NCBI RefSeq assembly: GCF_002399615.1
Contig: NZ_DHDZ01000036.1
Span: forward strand, 74,346-138,345
Length of the DNA stretch: 64,000 nt
Origin: Pedobacter sp. UBA4863
GTDB taxonomy: Bacteria > Bacteroidota > Bacteroidia > Sphingobacteriales > Sphingobacteriaceae
Direction: 5' to 3'
The notes beneath the pieces are model-generated. The model was given only the letters and a program-made list of their open reading frames with translations. It was not told the origin of the DNA and searched no databases. This document shows positions 49,327 to 58,423 of the stretch, in pieces; the stretch's first letter is position 1, and every line of letters starts with the position of its first letter. A program made the translations under genes and the position numbers.

Positions 49327-51270
49327 TTAATTTTCTTTTTGTTTTACCACCACCTCTTTTAAGCCACGTTTGGTAGTAATTTCTATAACACCATTTTTTG
49401 CTTTTTCGCTGTACTTTTTCACCAAAGAAAGTTCTTTCAGCACACGAATAGATTCTATGTCTGACGGGTCGATGTCTTTTAGTTCGTCATTTTCTAAAAC
49501 TTTTCCGTCCAAAACATAAAGAGGCGCTTTTTCGGGGTCGTATTCAACTCCGCTAAGAGATAATGATAAACCTTTTTTAGGTTTCAATGTTAAGGTGTTG
49601 TTTGTGGCTTTGTTTAAGGCAAATTTGATAGGGAGGTTGTATTTCACTCGAACAGGTTTTTCTAAGTGTAATCCTGGGTTCCATCTTCTGCTTAATTTTA
49701 GCACACGTACAGCCTCTTCGTCTGTACCAAAACCTAGTTTTCTATCCACTTTAATGTCTGATATTGAGCCATCTTTTTCTACCACAAATGATACAAATAC
49801 ATGACCTTGTATTTGTTGTTTAGCAGCTTCCTCTGGGTATTTAATAGTTGCGCCTAGAAATTTATAAAATTCAGCTATACCTCCCGGATAGGTTGGGGGA
49901 GTTTCTAAAGAAACAAAACTATATATTTTATCTTCTTCATTAACTTTAGCGTAGCCCATAATGGTAATAGGGTTTAAGCCATTGTAGCCTGGTTTTACCG
50001 TGCCGGTAGCATTTTCGTTTAAAACCCGTGTGTACGATCCACTAAGCCTAAATTCAAATTTCATGCTGTACTTGCCATCGGCTAAGCCACCTTGGTTGTA
50101 TTTGGTTAGTACGGCAGAAACTTCTTCATCGGCTCCATAACCCAATTTTGGCTCAATAGTAATGTTTTTTAATAATTTGTTTTCTACTGTAAAATAGGCC
50201 ACTAAATTACCTTGTACGTTACTGTTCGAAGCATTAATAGGATATTTGATGTTGTTGCCTAAAAATTTATAGAAGGGCTCGGTGTCTGTGCTCGTTTCTA
50301 TTGTTGTTTTTGGAGTTATAAATTTAACTTTGGTTTCAACGGATTTAGCTTCGGTTTTCTTTTCTTTAGGGGCTTCTAGCACTTCGGCTACTACATCTTT
50401 TATCTCTTCAATTTGTATTTTTTCTGAGGCTGCCAAAAGCTGGTTGTTCTTTTTTATTGTTGCCGATGATAACATTAATGCAGCAGCAAAAAGTGGTACG
50501 AAAATGCCATATTTTAGAATGGCCGTTTTCCTTGATCTTTCTTTGTATAACATGAAAATTCTTTTTTTGATCATCGATTTTTTAAAGAAACCATTAGTAA
50601 GTGTATTGGTGTTTACACCAAATGCTTGGTTAAGCAATAACATCGAATAAGCTTCCTTATCGCCTTGGAATTTAGCGGCGGCTTCGTCGGCCAAATATTC
50701 GTGGATGTTTTTTACCGTTTCCTTGTATAAATAGATGATGGGGTTAAACCATGTAATAATTCCGATGAGCTCAAAAAAAATGATGTCGGCCGTGTGCAAT
50801 TGCTTGATATGGATATCTTCATGATGGTTTACGGTAGCTGCTTCGGGCAAATGCGGGCTTACAACTTTCTTGTTCCAAAACGAAAAAGCTAGGCCACTTT
50901 TAATGCCCTTAAATAGCTTTTTTACTTTTAGCAATTGCATTGCAAAGCGGATTAAAAAGAATGTTGCACCCGCTACATAAAGCAACGCTATAAAGGTACC
51001 CCAATGCCATTGTTGTTCAACTTCTGGCATTACAACGGTACTTATCATTTCGTTAATTTGCCCTACCTGTACGTAAATTTGCTGACTGATTTCTTGCTTG
51101 CTGAACCAATCTATTTGCATAAACGGAATGGCAAGTGAAAAAATACCCGAACAGATTAAATATATCCTGTTTAGCACAAAATAGGTTTCTTGGGAAAGCA
51201 AAAGCCTATAAAAGGCATAGAAAACTACCAAGTAGATATTTACCTGCAATAAATAATGCGACCAACTCAT
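49327..51270 (-). CDS. M56 (BlaR1-like) metallopeptidase fused to TonB domains
   Basis: 647 aa. The N-terminal part has membrane helices and the zinc-peptidase motif HEDIH (HHEDIHIKQLHTADIIFFEL) plus NIHEYLADEAA, typical of M56/BlaR1. A further helix is near residue 250-270. The periplasmic part holds a degenerate TonB_C (about 335-410) and a clear one (about 475-545, QGHVFVSFVVEKDGSISDIK). The end resembles a receptor-plug fragment (LYVLDGK, IDPSDIESIRVLK, KNGVIEITTK). BlaR1 proteins signal to BlaI by cleaving it. The gene overlaps blaI by 4 bases. Confidence 0.9.
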   Translation of the reverse strand: MSWSHYLLQVNIYLVVFYAFYRLLLSQETYFVLNRIYLICSGIFSLAIPFMQIDWFSKQEISQQIYVQVGQINEMISTVVMPEVEQQWHWGTFIALLYVAGATFFLIRFAMQLLKVKKLFKGIKSGLAFSFWNKKVVSPHLPEAATVNHHEDIHIKQLHTADIIFFELIGIITWFNPIIYLYKETVKNIHEYLADEAAAKFQGDKEAYSMLLLNQAFGVNTNTLTNGFFKKSMIKKRIFMLYKERSRKTAILKYGIFVPLFAAALMLSSATIKKNNQLLAASEKIQIEEIKDVVAEVLEAPKEKKTEAKSVETKVKFITPKTTIETSTDTEPFYKFLGNNIKYPINASNSNVQGNLVAYFTVENKLLKNITIEPKLGYGADEEVSAVLTKYNQGGLADGKYSMKFEFRLSGSYTRVLNENATGTVKPGYNGLNPITIMGYAKVNEEDKIYSFVSLETPPTYPGGIAEFYKFLGATIKYPEEAAKQQIQGHVFVSFVVEKDGSISDIKVDRKLGFGTDEEAVRVLKLSRRWNPGLHLEKPVRVKYNLPIKFALNKATNNTLTLKPKKGLSLSLSGVEYDPEKAPLYVLDGKVLENDELKDIDPSDIESIRVLKELSLVKKYSEKAKNGVIEITTKRGLKEVVVKQKEN

Positions 51271-51644
51271 TTCGGTTTGTTTTTAAATTTGTTAATCATT
51301 TTTAAGATCTCATCAACATCACTTAGGTCGAGTTTTTCTTCTTTTACGAAGAAGGAGAACATGCTCTCTACCGAGTTTTCGAAATAGTTGCCTAGCAGTT
51401 TTTCGGTAGCATGTCTTTTGTACGCTTCCTTAGAAATTAAAGGATGATATTTGTGCGACTTGCCAAAGGCCTCGTGACCAATAAAGCTCTTCACTTCCAA
51501 AATTCGGATGATGGTAGAAACGGTATTGTAGGCTGGTTTAGGTTCGGGCAAACAATCGATAACTTCTTTTACAAAAGCGCTCTCCAATTGCCATAAAACT
51601 TGCATTATTTGCTCTTCTGCTCTAGTTAAATCTTTAATTTCCAT
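51267..51644 (-). CDS. BlaI/MecI/CopY family repressor
   Basis: 125 aa winged-helix repressor (LTRAEEQIMQVLWQLESAFV near the start, then PAYNTVSTIIRILEVKSFI as recognition helix). It is expected to be cleaved or inactivated when the M56 partner senses a signal, which turns on the set blaI, M56, two TonB genes. The start overlaps nothing upstream; the 221-base region before it holds a palindrome at 51688. Confidence 0.93.
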   Translation of the reverse strand: MEIKDLTRAEEQIMQVLWQLESAFVKEVIDCLPEPKPAYNTVSTIIRILEVKSFIGHEAFGKSHKYHPLISKEAYKRHATEKLLGNYFENSVESMFSFFVKEEKLDLSDVDEILKMINKFKNKPK

Positions 51645-51687
51645 TGTAATGTTTTTAAATTTAGGCTTTGCAACGCCTTATTGTATG

Positions 51688-51699
51688 TTAGATATCTAA
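51688..51699. promoter_or_regulatory. Candidate BlaI operator
   Basis: TTAGATATCTAA is a perfect 12-bp palindrome, 44 bases before the blaI ATG, inside a very AT-rich segment. It fits the place of an autoregulatory BlaI site but differs from the TACA/TGTA consensus of Firmicutes BlaI. Confidence 0.35.
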
Positions 51700-51865
51700 A
51701 TCTAATATATAACTAATTATTTAGTTTTAAAAATATTTAATGATTTTTTTCAATGAGCCATAGTGCTTATCCTGATTAGGAGATACACCGATTTATTGCC
51801 AATAATCAAAATACCAATAAACAATTAACCAAAGTTTTCGCTATCATTGGGTAAATAATCTGTAT

Positions 51866-53266
51866 ATGAAAATAGCTTTTCACGGTGCGGCAAGAAATGT
51901 AACGGGCAGTAAACATTTGCTTACGCTTAATAATGGAACTAAAATTTTGTTAGATTGTGGCATGTTCCAAGGTATGGGGCAGGAAACAGAAGAACTGAAC
52001 GAAAACTTTGGATTTAACGCATCGGAAGTTGATATTTTGGTGCTTTCTCATGCGCATATCGATCATAGCGGGCTAATTCCGCGTTTGGTGGCACAGGGCT
52101 TTAAAGGCAAAATTTACAGCACAGCAGCTACAAAAGAGCTGGCTAAAATCTTATTGTTAGATTCGGCTAAAATTCAGGCAGGCGATTTAAAGTACAAAAA
52201 CAAAAAACTGGCAAAAAGAGGGCTGCCCTTAGAAAAGGCCCTGTATGAAGACGGAGATGTGCTAACAGCAATGTCGTTTTTTGAAGTGATAGCTTATGAA
52301 AAGGAAGTAAGTATTGCCAACGGCGTTACTTTACAGTTTATAGATGCGGGGCATATTATTGGCAGTGCTTCGGTACATCTTTGCATCAACGAAAACGGAA
52401 AAACAACTCGGTTAAGCTTTAGTGGTGATGTGGGCCAGTATGGTGATTTGTTATTGCGGCCGCCACAGCCGTTTATGCAAGCTGATTATGTTTTGCTGGA
52501 ATCTACTTATGGTGATAAATTGCACCAGGATGCACAGCCTACCGAACAGGCTTTGCTAGATATAGTGATTAGAACTTGTGTAGAGAAGAAAGGTAAAGTA
52601 ATTATTCCTGCATTTAGCGTAGGCAGAACACAAGAGATTTTGTATGTGCTCAACAATTTAGATTTAGAAGGGCGTTTGCCAAAAGTGAACGTATATGTAG
52701 ATAGCCCGCTTTCTGCAAAGGCTACGCAAATTGTAGAGAACCATGCCGAAGGGTTTAATAATGACGTTTTGGATATCATGAAAATAGATGATAATCCGTT
52801 TGATTTTAATAGACTGCATTATGTAGAAAGTGCAGAAGAATCGATGGCACTCAATGCGCACCCAGCCCCTTGTATCATTATTTCGGCATCGGGAATGGCC
52901 GAAGCCGGCAGGGTGAAGCACCACATTAAAAATTGCATTGGCGATGCGAAACATACTATTCTATTGGTGGGTTACTGCGAGCCTAATTCGTTAGGCGGAA
53001 GGTTAAAAAACGGAGCAAAAGAGGTGAGTATTTTTGGCGATAGATTTACCGTTCATGCAGAAGTAGCTAGCATACAATCTATGAGCGCACATGGCGACTA
53101 TAACGATTTGTTACAGTTTTTATCCTGCCAAGATGCTGCTAAGGTAAAAAAACTATTTTTGGTACACGGAGAATATGAGGTGCAATTAAATTTTAGGGAA
53201 AAACTAAATGCTGCTGGTTTTGCAAATGTAGAAATTCCAAGTAGGCACCAGTCTTTTGATTTATAA
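51866..53266 (+). CDS. Metallo-beta-lactamase fold, beta-CASP RNA nuclease family
   Basis: 466 aa. The MBL metal site is SHAHIDHSGLIPRL (H-x-H-x-D-H), with HIIGSASVHLC and SGDVGQYGDLLL as further metal residues. The beta-CASP part has IIPAFSVGRTQEILY, ISASGMAEAGRVKHH, HAEVASIQSMSAHGD and a final VHGE. This is the CPSF73-like group of exonucleases/endonucleases. Its RNA target is not known. It is single-gene on the plus strand. Confidence 0.92.
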   Translation: MKIAFHGAARNVTGSKHLLTLNNGTKILLDCGMFQGMGQETEELNENFGFNASEVDILVLSHAHIDHSGLIPRLVAQGFKGKIYSTAATKELAKILLLDSAKIQAGDLKYKNKKLAKRGLPLEKALYEDGDVLTAMSFFEVIAYEKEVSIANGVTLQFIDAGHIIGSASVHLCINENGKTTRLSFSGDVGQYGDLLLRPPQPFMQADYVLLESTYGDKLHQDAQPTEQALLDIVIRTCVEKKGKVIIPAFSVGRTQEILYVLNNLDLEGRLPKVNVYVDSPLSAKATQIVENHAEGFNNDVLDIMKIDDNPFDFNRLHYVESAEESMALNAHPAPCIIISASGMAEAGRVKHHIKNCIGDAKHTILLVGYCEPNSLGGRLKNGAKEVSIFGDRFTVHAEVASIQSMSAHGDYNDLLQFLSCQDAAKVKKLFLVHGEYEVQLNFREKLNAAGFANVEIPSRHQSFDL

Positions 53267-53306
53267 TTTAAGAATTAGGGCAGTTGTTTTGTGCTAATAA
53301 ATAAAA

Positions 53307-53350
53307 AACCAACTAAAACAACCTAGATTTATTGGGTGTTTTAGTTGGTT
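53307..53350. terminator. Bidirectional terminator between the nuclease and M28 peptidase genes
   Basis: Perfect 13-bp stem (53307-53319 with 53338-53350) in A/T-rich flanks, continued inward by a few more pairs. It lies between convergent genes. Confidence 0.8.
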
Positions 53351-53372
53351 TAAAGTAGATTTTACTTATTTA

Positions 53373-54944
53373 TTAGTTTCTCGGAGCAACTGGTTTGGGT
53401 AGCTCTTTACGAGGGATTTTCTCTGTACGCTCTGAAGTGTGATATACAAATGAAGCAATGATGGTCGCTGATTTTTTTAGGTCATCTTCTACCAATCTAT
53501 CGTAGGTGTCTTGGTTGGTGTGGTGCGTACGGGTATTGTAATCCATTGGGTCTTGGATGAACTGGAAGCCAGGTAAACCTACTGCATCGTAAGCTTGGTG
53601 GTCTGTACCGCCAGTGTTATTCATGGTTACCGTTTTAGCGCCTAAATCTGCAAATGGGTTTAACCAAGATTGAAAAATATCTTTTGCACCAGCGTTGCCT
53701 TGTAAATAAATACCACGAACAGCGCCTGTACCATTATCAAGGTTATAATAAGCGCTTAACTTGCCATGCTCTGGCAACAGTTCCATTTTAGCAGGGTCTG
53801 CAAAGTGCTGCTTTACATAACCTCTAGAGCCGTGTAAACCTTGCTCTTCGGCATCCCAAAGTGCAATTCTAATGGTTCTTTTTGGTTTAAAATCAATAGC
53901 TTTTAGAATACGCATTACCTCAATCATTACAATAGAGCCAGCAGCGTTATCTGTAGCCCCAGTGCCCGAGTGCCACGAATCGAAGTGCCCGCCAATCATT
54001 ACAATTTCTTCTTTTAGCTTTTTATCGGTACCCGGAATTTCGGCAATTACGTTATAGCCTTTAGGATCTTGGTCGTAAAAAGTAGTTTTCACTTCTGCTT
54101 CTACTTCTACTTTTTGGCCACCACGTAACAAACGTAAAATGTGCAAGAAATCTTCGGCAGATACTTCTAGTTCTGGTGCTACGGGTTTTGCATCCATAGC
54201 GTAAGAAGCGCCATTGCTAGTAAAGAAAGTGCCGTAATTGCCCCGTGCGTAGGTTAAAATTAGGCCAACTTTTTCTTGTAACAGCATTTCGTTAATGGCA
54301 GCTCTGTTTTGACGCATACGCATCATCATTGCCATTTGGTTGTTGCCACCACGTCCACCTGGGCGTCCTTGTCTTGGTGCGGCAGGGGCAGCATCAGCCA
54401 TCTCTGCTAACTTCTCATCTGTATAACGAACTACATCTGGCGTATAAGAGTTTTTTAAAGGTTGCACCATTACCGATTCTATCACTACTATTTTGCCAGT
54501 TAACTTACCTTTGTATTTATCTAAATCGGTTACCGTATCGGCCTTAATTAATACCACTTCAGATTTGATAGGGCCGTTGGTGCCTGGGGTCCAAGCTTTC
54601 GGATAACCAATTATTGGTCTGTAAAAAGGGACTGTAGTAGCGGCATAATACCTTTCTACAGACCAGCCCTTGCCAAAATTGCCCCAACTTTCTTGCTTTA
54701 CATTTTTAAGCCCCATATCGGTTAGGTACTTCACAGCCCAATCTCTGCCGCGTTTTATGCCTGGCGAGTTTGCCAAACGAGGGCCAATTACATCGGTAAT
54801 TTGAAAGGCGTGCTGCATTACTTTAGAGTTTTCCAAGCCTTCTTTTCTAATTTTTTGAACTGCATCGGCATTAACGGGTTCTTGTGCAAAGGCACTAAAA
54901 GAAAACGCCAACGCTAATGCGCCAATGGTAAATTTCTTTATCAT
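53373..54944 (-). CDS. M28 family metallopeptidase with PA domain
   Basis: 523 aa. A signal peptide is cut after SAFAQ (about 21). A protease-associated insert lies at about 125-275 and includes a Gly/Arg-rich segment (APRQGRPGGRGGNNQ). The catalytic M28 domain shows MIGGHFDSWHSGTGATDNAA (zinc His and Asp), ALWDAEEQGLHGSRGY (catalytic Glu pair), YNLDNGTG and a late TRTHHTNQDTYD. It is likely an exported aminopeptidase. It is not in an operon with the ABC genes upstream (145-base gap). Confidence 0.92.
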   Translation of the reverse strand: MIKKFTIGALALAFSFSAFAQEPVNADAVQKIRKEGLENSKVMQHAFQITDVIGPRLANSPGIKRGRDWAVKYLTDMGLKNVKQESWGNFGKGWSVERYYAATTVPFYRPIIGYPKAWTPGTNGPIKSEVVLIKADTVTDLDKYKGKLTGKIVVIESVMVQPLKNSYTPDVVRYTDEKLAEMADAAPAAPRQGRPGGRGGNNQMAMMMRMRQNRAAINEMLLQEKVGLILTYARGNYGTFFTSNGASYAMDAKPVAPELEVSAEDFLHILRLLRGGQKVEVEAEVKTTFYDQDPKGYNVIAEIPGTDKKLKEEIVMIGGHFDSWHSGTGATDNAAGSIVMIEVMRILKAIDFKPKRTIRIALWDAEEQGLHGSRGYVKQHFADPAKMELLPEHGKLSAYYNLDNGTGAVRGIYLQGNAGAKDIFQSWLNPFADLGAKTVTMNNTGGTDHQAYDAVGLPGFQFIQDPMDYNTRTHHTNQDTYDRLVEDDLKKSATIIASFVYHTSERTEKIPRKELPKPVAPRN

Positions 54945-55089
54945 AAATAATTTATTTGGGTTTAATAATATTATTTGAATTTACCTTTAAAGATAAATAG
55001 TTGTAGCTATATATTCAGAATTTTACAAGCGAAACAACATAAAAAAAAGACGGTAACTAGCCGCCTTCTTTAAATGAACTAAATAGATT

Positions 55090-55887
55090 TTATTTAATGT
55101 TTCTTTTTAATAGGATAAAGTAGCCTATGATAAATAGGGCAACCGCAAAAATTAAACTTACCCAAACTTCTTGTGTAAAAATAGGCAAGTCCTCTGGTCG
55201 GGTGTTTTTGGTGCCTTTTGCTGCTCTTAATGCTAGGGCTGGGTCGCAGTAAGGAATTAAATAGGCGTATTTCCATCCTACGTTTGCGGTAATCATACCT
55301 GCTATGGTACCTATAAAGCCTATTCCCATGGGCTTTAAGAAATCTGCCCAAATTAGGCTTAATACAAATTGTATAGAAAGTATGCCCATTGATGCTAAAA
55401 ATAGCTTGCCGTAAAATCTACTCAGTAAAACGACCGGACTGTAATCGTTAAACGTATATTTTGGAATTAATACTTGTAACAAGTGCCCGCTAACATAGGT
55501 GAGCAAAGGAAAAAGCAGGACGCATATTAGCAAGAGCATTACTGCATAAAGATATTTTGCGGCATAAATAGCAAATTTGTTTAATGGCTGCGAGAATAAG
55601 GTTTTCCATGTATCGTTCTTATGTTCGATATTGTTTACCGAAAAAGCCATAAACATAACGTAGAAAGGCAAAATTAGCATGCCCATTACATTAAGCGAAG
55701 CACTGCTGTACCGATACCAAAGCATCATACCGGCATAGTTGTATTTTAAGATTTTTGTAGAATTGGTATAGTAGCCAAATGCAATTAGCCCGCAGATTAC
55801 TACAGGAAGTATAATGGCAGCCCAAAAAGCTAAGGTTTTGCGAGATTTATAAAACTCGGAAATGAAGGATAGGTATAGGGAACGCAT
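55090..55887 (-). CDS. ABC transporter permease (ABC-2 type)
   Basis: 265 aa with six membrane helices (for example TLAFWAAIILPVVICGLIAF and the last VWVSLIFAVALFIIGYFIL). It starts with FISEFYKSRKT, a pattern of the bacitracin/lantibiotic-export permease group. It is the third gene of a small operon (56-57 kb to 55 kb) with an ATPase and a 58-aa membrane protein; the gap from the ATPase gene is 88 bases. Confidence 0.88.
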   Translation of the reverse strand: MRSLYLSFISEFYKSRKTLAFWAAIILPVVICGLIAFGYYTNSTKILKYNYAGMMLWYRYSSASLNVMGMLILPFYVMFMAFSVNNIEHKNDTWKTLFSQPLNKFAIYAAKYLYAVMLLLICVLLFPLLTYVSGHLLQVLIPKYTFNDYSPVVLLSRFYGKLFLASMGILSIQFVLSLIWADFLKPMGIGFIGTIAGMITANVGWKYAYLIPYCDPALALRAAKGTKNTRPEDLPIFTQEVWVSLIFAVALFIIGYFILLKRNIK

Positions 55888-55975
55888 AGGCTTGGTTGTT
55901 TGGTTTGTGGTTGGTTATTTTGTGGTTCTACGCCCTTTATTAATGGTATATTGTTTGGTAATTGGGGTTTGATGG

Positions 55976-56884
55976 TTAATTCTTGGAAGTGATAGCCAAG
56001 AACAAATGTTCTAGGTCGTTCTTCTCGGGAGCTATGCTATAAACTGTAACGCCATTTTTTACCAGAAGGCTGTTGAAGTTGCCCATATTGGCTTTGCCGG
56101 TATAAGTAATGTTAATGGTTCCTTCTTTTTCGCTAACAATTTCGGCACCGTTTCGGGTTAATATATTTGCAGCAGTAGCATGGTCGTCCACTTCTATTTT
56201 GATAGCGGGCTTGCTTAACTCGTGTAGTTCGTTAATGGTTCCCTGAAAAAGCAATGCTCCTTTATTAATGATGCCTACATGAGTGGCAGTTCTTTCAATT
56301 TCTGCTAGTAAATGGCTCGAAACCAATATTGTTTTGCCGTGTTTACTGGTTAATTCAACCATTAAATTTCTTATTTCGATAATCCCATTGGGGTCTAAGC
56401 CATTGGTAGGTTCGTCAAGCAATAGTAATTCGGGATCAGCAATTAAGGCCAAGGCAATGCCTAAGCGTTGTTTCATGCCTAAAGAGTACTTGCCCGCTTT
56501 TTTATTAGCAGCTTCGGTTAAGCCTACCAAAGCCAGCATTTCGGTTGCTTTACGCTTGTCTATCCCTAAAAGAATACAGCGGTTAACCAGGTTTTCTTTG
56601 CCCGTAAGATGTGCGTAAATGGCTGGTTGTTCTACCAAAGAACCCATTTGCCTTAAACAAGCGGTGCGGTTGCTGTTTAGTTCTTTGCCAAATATAAAGA
56701 TGGTATCTGAGGAGGATTGTAAAAGATTAAGCAACAACTTAATGGTAGTGGTTTTGCCAGCACCATTTGGGCCTAAAAAGCCATAGATGCTTCCTTTAGG
56801 TATTTGTAAAGCTAAATCTTTAATAACGGTTTGCGAGCCAAAATGATGATTTAGCCCAACAGTTTCTATGGCAAACCTGCTCAT
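55976..56884 (-). CDS. ABC transporter ATP-binding protein
   Basis: 302 aa. Walker A GPNGAGKTTTIKLL, Q-loop region MGSLVEQPAIY, signature YSLGMKQRLGIALAL, Walker B LLLLDEPTNGLDP and H-loop SSHLLAEIERT are all intact. A C-terminal part of about 80 aa is typical of antibiotic-peptide (BcrA-like) exporters. With the permease it may export or flip a peptide or lipid. Confidence 0.94.
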   Translation of the reverse strand: MSRFAIETVGLNHHFGSQTVIKDLALQIPKGSIYGFLGPNGAGKTTTIKLLLNLLQSSSDTIFIFGKELNSNRTACLRQMGSLVEQPAIYAHLTGKENLVNRCILLGIDKRKATEMLALVGLTEAANKKAGKYSLGMKQRLGIALALIADPELLLLDEPTNGLDPNGIIEIRNLMVELTSKHGKTILVSSHLLAEIERTATHVGIINKGALLFQGTINELHELSKPAIKIEVDDHATAANILTRNGAEIVSEKEGTINITYTGKANMGNFNSLLVKNGVTVYSIAPEKNDLEHLFLAITSKN

Positions 56885-56886
56885 CC

Positions 56887-57063
56887 TTATTTTAGGATTA
56901 CGGTTGCAGCTTCAACAATAGTTGCAGTTTTTGAAGTAGTTGTAGTTTTTACTACAGTTTCTTCGTTGCTGTTGTTACCGTTTATAGTAAAAGTAAATAA
57001 CATTACCATAAATACTGGAACTAATAAAAGTAAGAATGGCGATACGTTGGTTAACTTTTTCAT
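56887..57063 (-). CDS. Small membrane protein of the ABC operon, unknown function
   Basis: 58 aa from ATG 57063; the open frame runs to 57090 but the first 9 codons look spurious. One N-terminal hydrophobic helix (FLLLLVPVFMVMLFTFTING) is followed by a Thr/Val/Ala-rich tail (VVKTTTTSKTATIVEAATVI). The stop lies 2 bases before the ATPase ATG, so they are co-translated. I do not recognise a family. It could be an accessory subunit of the transporter. Confidence 0.68.
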   Translation of the reverse strand: MKKLTNVSPFLLLLVPVFMVMLFTFTINGNNSNEETVVKTTTTSKTATIVEAATVILK

Positions 57064-57263
57064 AATCTGTTGTTTTAATTTAATGGTCATGAAGCTATCG
57101 AGCGTTTTTCTGGAGTTATTTATTAGTAAACTCTCGATGGTTTCATGGTTATAAAGTTTTAAGTTTTATGTACTTGTTGTTTTCGTTTAACAAATAGAAT
57201 AAATATTGAAAACCTGCGAAAATGTTTTAGACCAAGGGTAAAATATCCTAGATAAACGGTAAT

Positions 57264-57331
57264 AATGCCAGTTTGTCGAATAATTAGGCTAAATTGCCTA
57301 TTGGTAGAAAAAAAATGCCCGTTGGTCGAAA
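57264..57331 (+). promoter_or_regulatory. Three imperfect direct repeats upstream of the LytTR pair
   Basis: Three similar copies: GCCAGTTTGTCGAA (from 57267), GCCTATTGGTAGAA (57296), GCCCGTTGGTCGAA (57317), spaced 29 and 21 bases. The 21-base period fits the paired direct repeats bound by LytTR response regulators. They lie between the divergent ABC operon and the kinase gene, so either could be the target. The rest of the 325-base gap (57064-57388) has nothing else I can assign. Confidence 0.45.
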
Positions 57332-57388
57332 GTGCTTGGTGGCAACGTGGCTTATAGGTAGTTTAGATAATTATGTTTCTACAAGTTT

Positions 57389-58423
57389 ATGAAGAATAGC
57401 AGCAAGGCATCGTTAATATTAAATTGTATCTTTTGGGCAGGAATACTGCTAATTATATCTGTTGCTTTGTTTTTTTCTAAGCAAACACATACTGTAAAAG
57501 ATTATGTAATTAGCTTTGGGGTATTCGGCTTGCTAAATATTGGAATTTTCTATATCAACTACATTATTCTTATTCCAGAACTAATTAAAAAGAAGAAACA
57601 ATATTGGTGGTATGTGGTTTGTTTTATTCTTTTAATTGTGGTGAGTTCGGCTATGAAAATATTTGTGGCCGTTTTAAATCCAGAAGAAACCTTAAAGTAT
57701 ATCACAAACGGTAAGCCTCAGGAGATTTCGTTATACACATTTGCCATAAATTGTGTGTTTAGTGCTGGGTTTTTCTTGGTTTGTAGTTGTATCATCAAAT
57801 TTGCGGTAGATTGGTTTTCTAATGAGCGCATACAACGTAATTTAGAAAGCGAGAAGAAAGATATGGAGTTGCAGTTCTTAAAATCGCAGTTAAATCCCCA
57901 CTTTCTGTTCAATTCCTTAAACAATATTTATTCTTTAGCTTATCAGAAATCTGATAAAACTGCCGATGCTATTTTAAAGCTTTCGGAAATTATGCGCTAC
58001 ATGATTTATGAAAGTAACGATAGTTGGGTGAGTTTAGATAAAGAAGTAGAATATGTACAGAGCTATGTAGAATTGCAAAAGTTACGTTTTAAAGATGGCG
58101 CTGCGGTAGAAATTAGCATCAACGGAGAAATAGATGGACAAAAAATTGTTCCCTTAATATTGATTTCGTTTGTAGAGAATGCCTTTAAGCACGGTGTGGC
58201 CAATGATGCAGAAGATCCTATTAAGATCAATATTATTGCCAACCAAAAGATTTTGCACTTTAGCGTAACCAATAAAAAAAATACCACCAATAAAGATGCC
58301 CTTGGCGGAGTTGGTTTAAATAACGTAGAGCGTAGATTGCAGTTGCTTTATCCCGAGAGGTACAAATTAAACATTGTAAATACGCCAACACATTACACTA
58401 CAGAACTAATGTTAGATTTATGA
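57389..58423 (+). CDS. LytS/YehU-type sensor histidine kinase
   Basis: 344 aa. Four membrane helices lie at about residues 11-30, 41-61, 74-93 and 117-140. The His_kinase domain has LKSQLNPHFLFNSLNNIYSL with the phosphorylated His, and the ATPase domain has ISFVENAFKHGVAN and GGVGLNNVERRL. No separate sensor domain is seen, so it senses in or near the membrane. It overlaps the regulator gene by 4 bases. Confidence 0.93.
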   Translation: MKNSSKASLILNCIFWAGILLIISVALFFSKQTHTVKDYVISFGVFGLLNIGIFYINYIILIPELIKKKKQYWWYVVCFILLIVVSSAMKIFVAVLNPEETLKYITNGKPQEISLYTFAINCVFSAGFFLVCSCIIKFAVDWFSNERIQRNLESEKKDMELQFLKSQLNPHFLFNSLNNIYSLAYQKSDKTADAILKLSEIMRYMIYESNDSWVSLDKEVEYVQSYVELQKLRFKDGAAVEISINGEIDGQKIVPLILISFVENAFKHGVANDAEDPIKINIIANQKILHFSVTNKKNTTNKDALGGVGLNNVERRLQLLYPERYKLNIVNTPTHYTTELMLDL

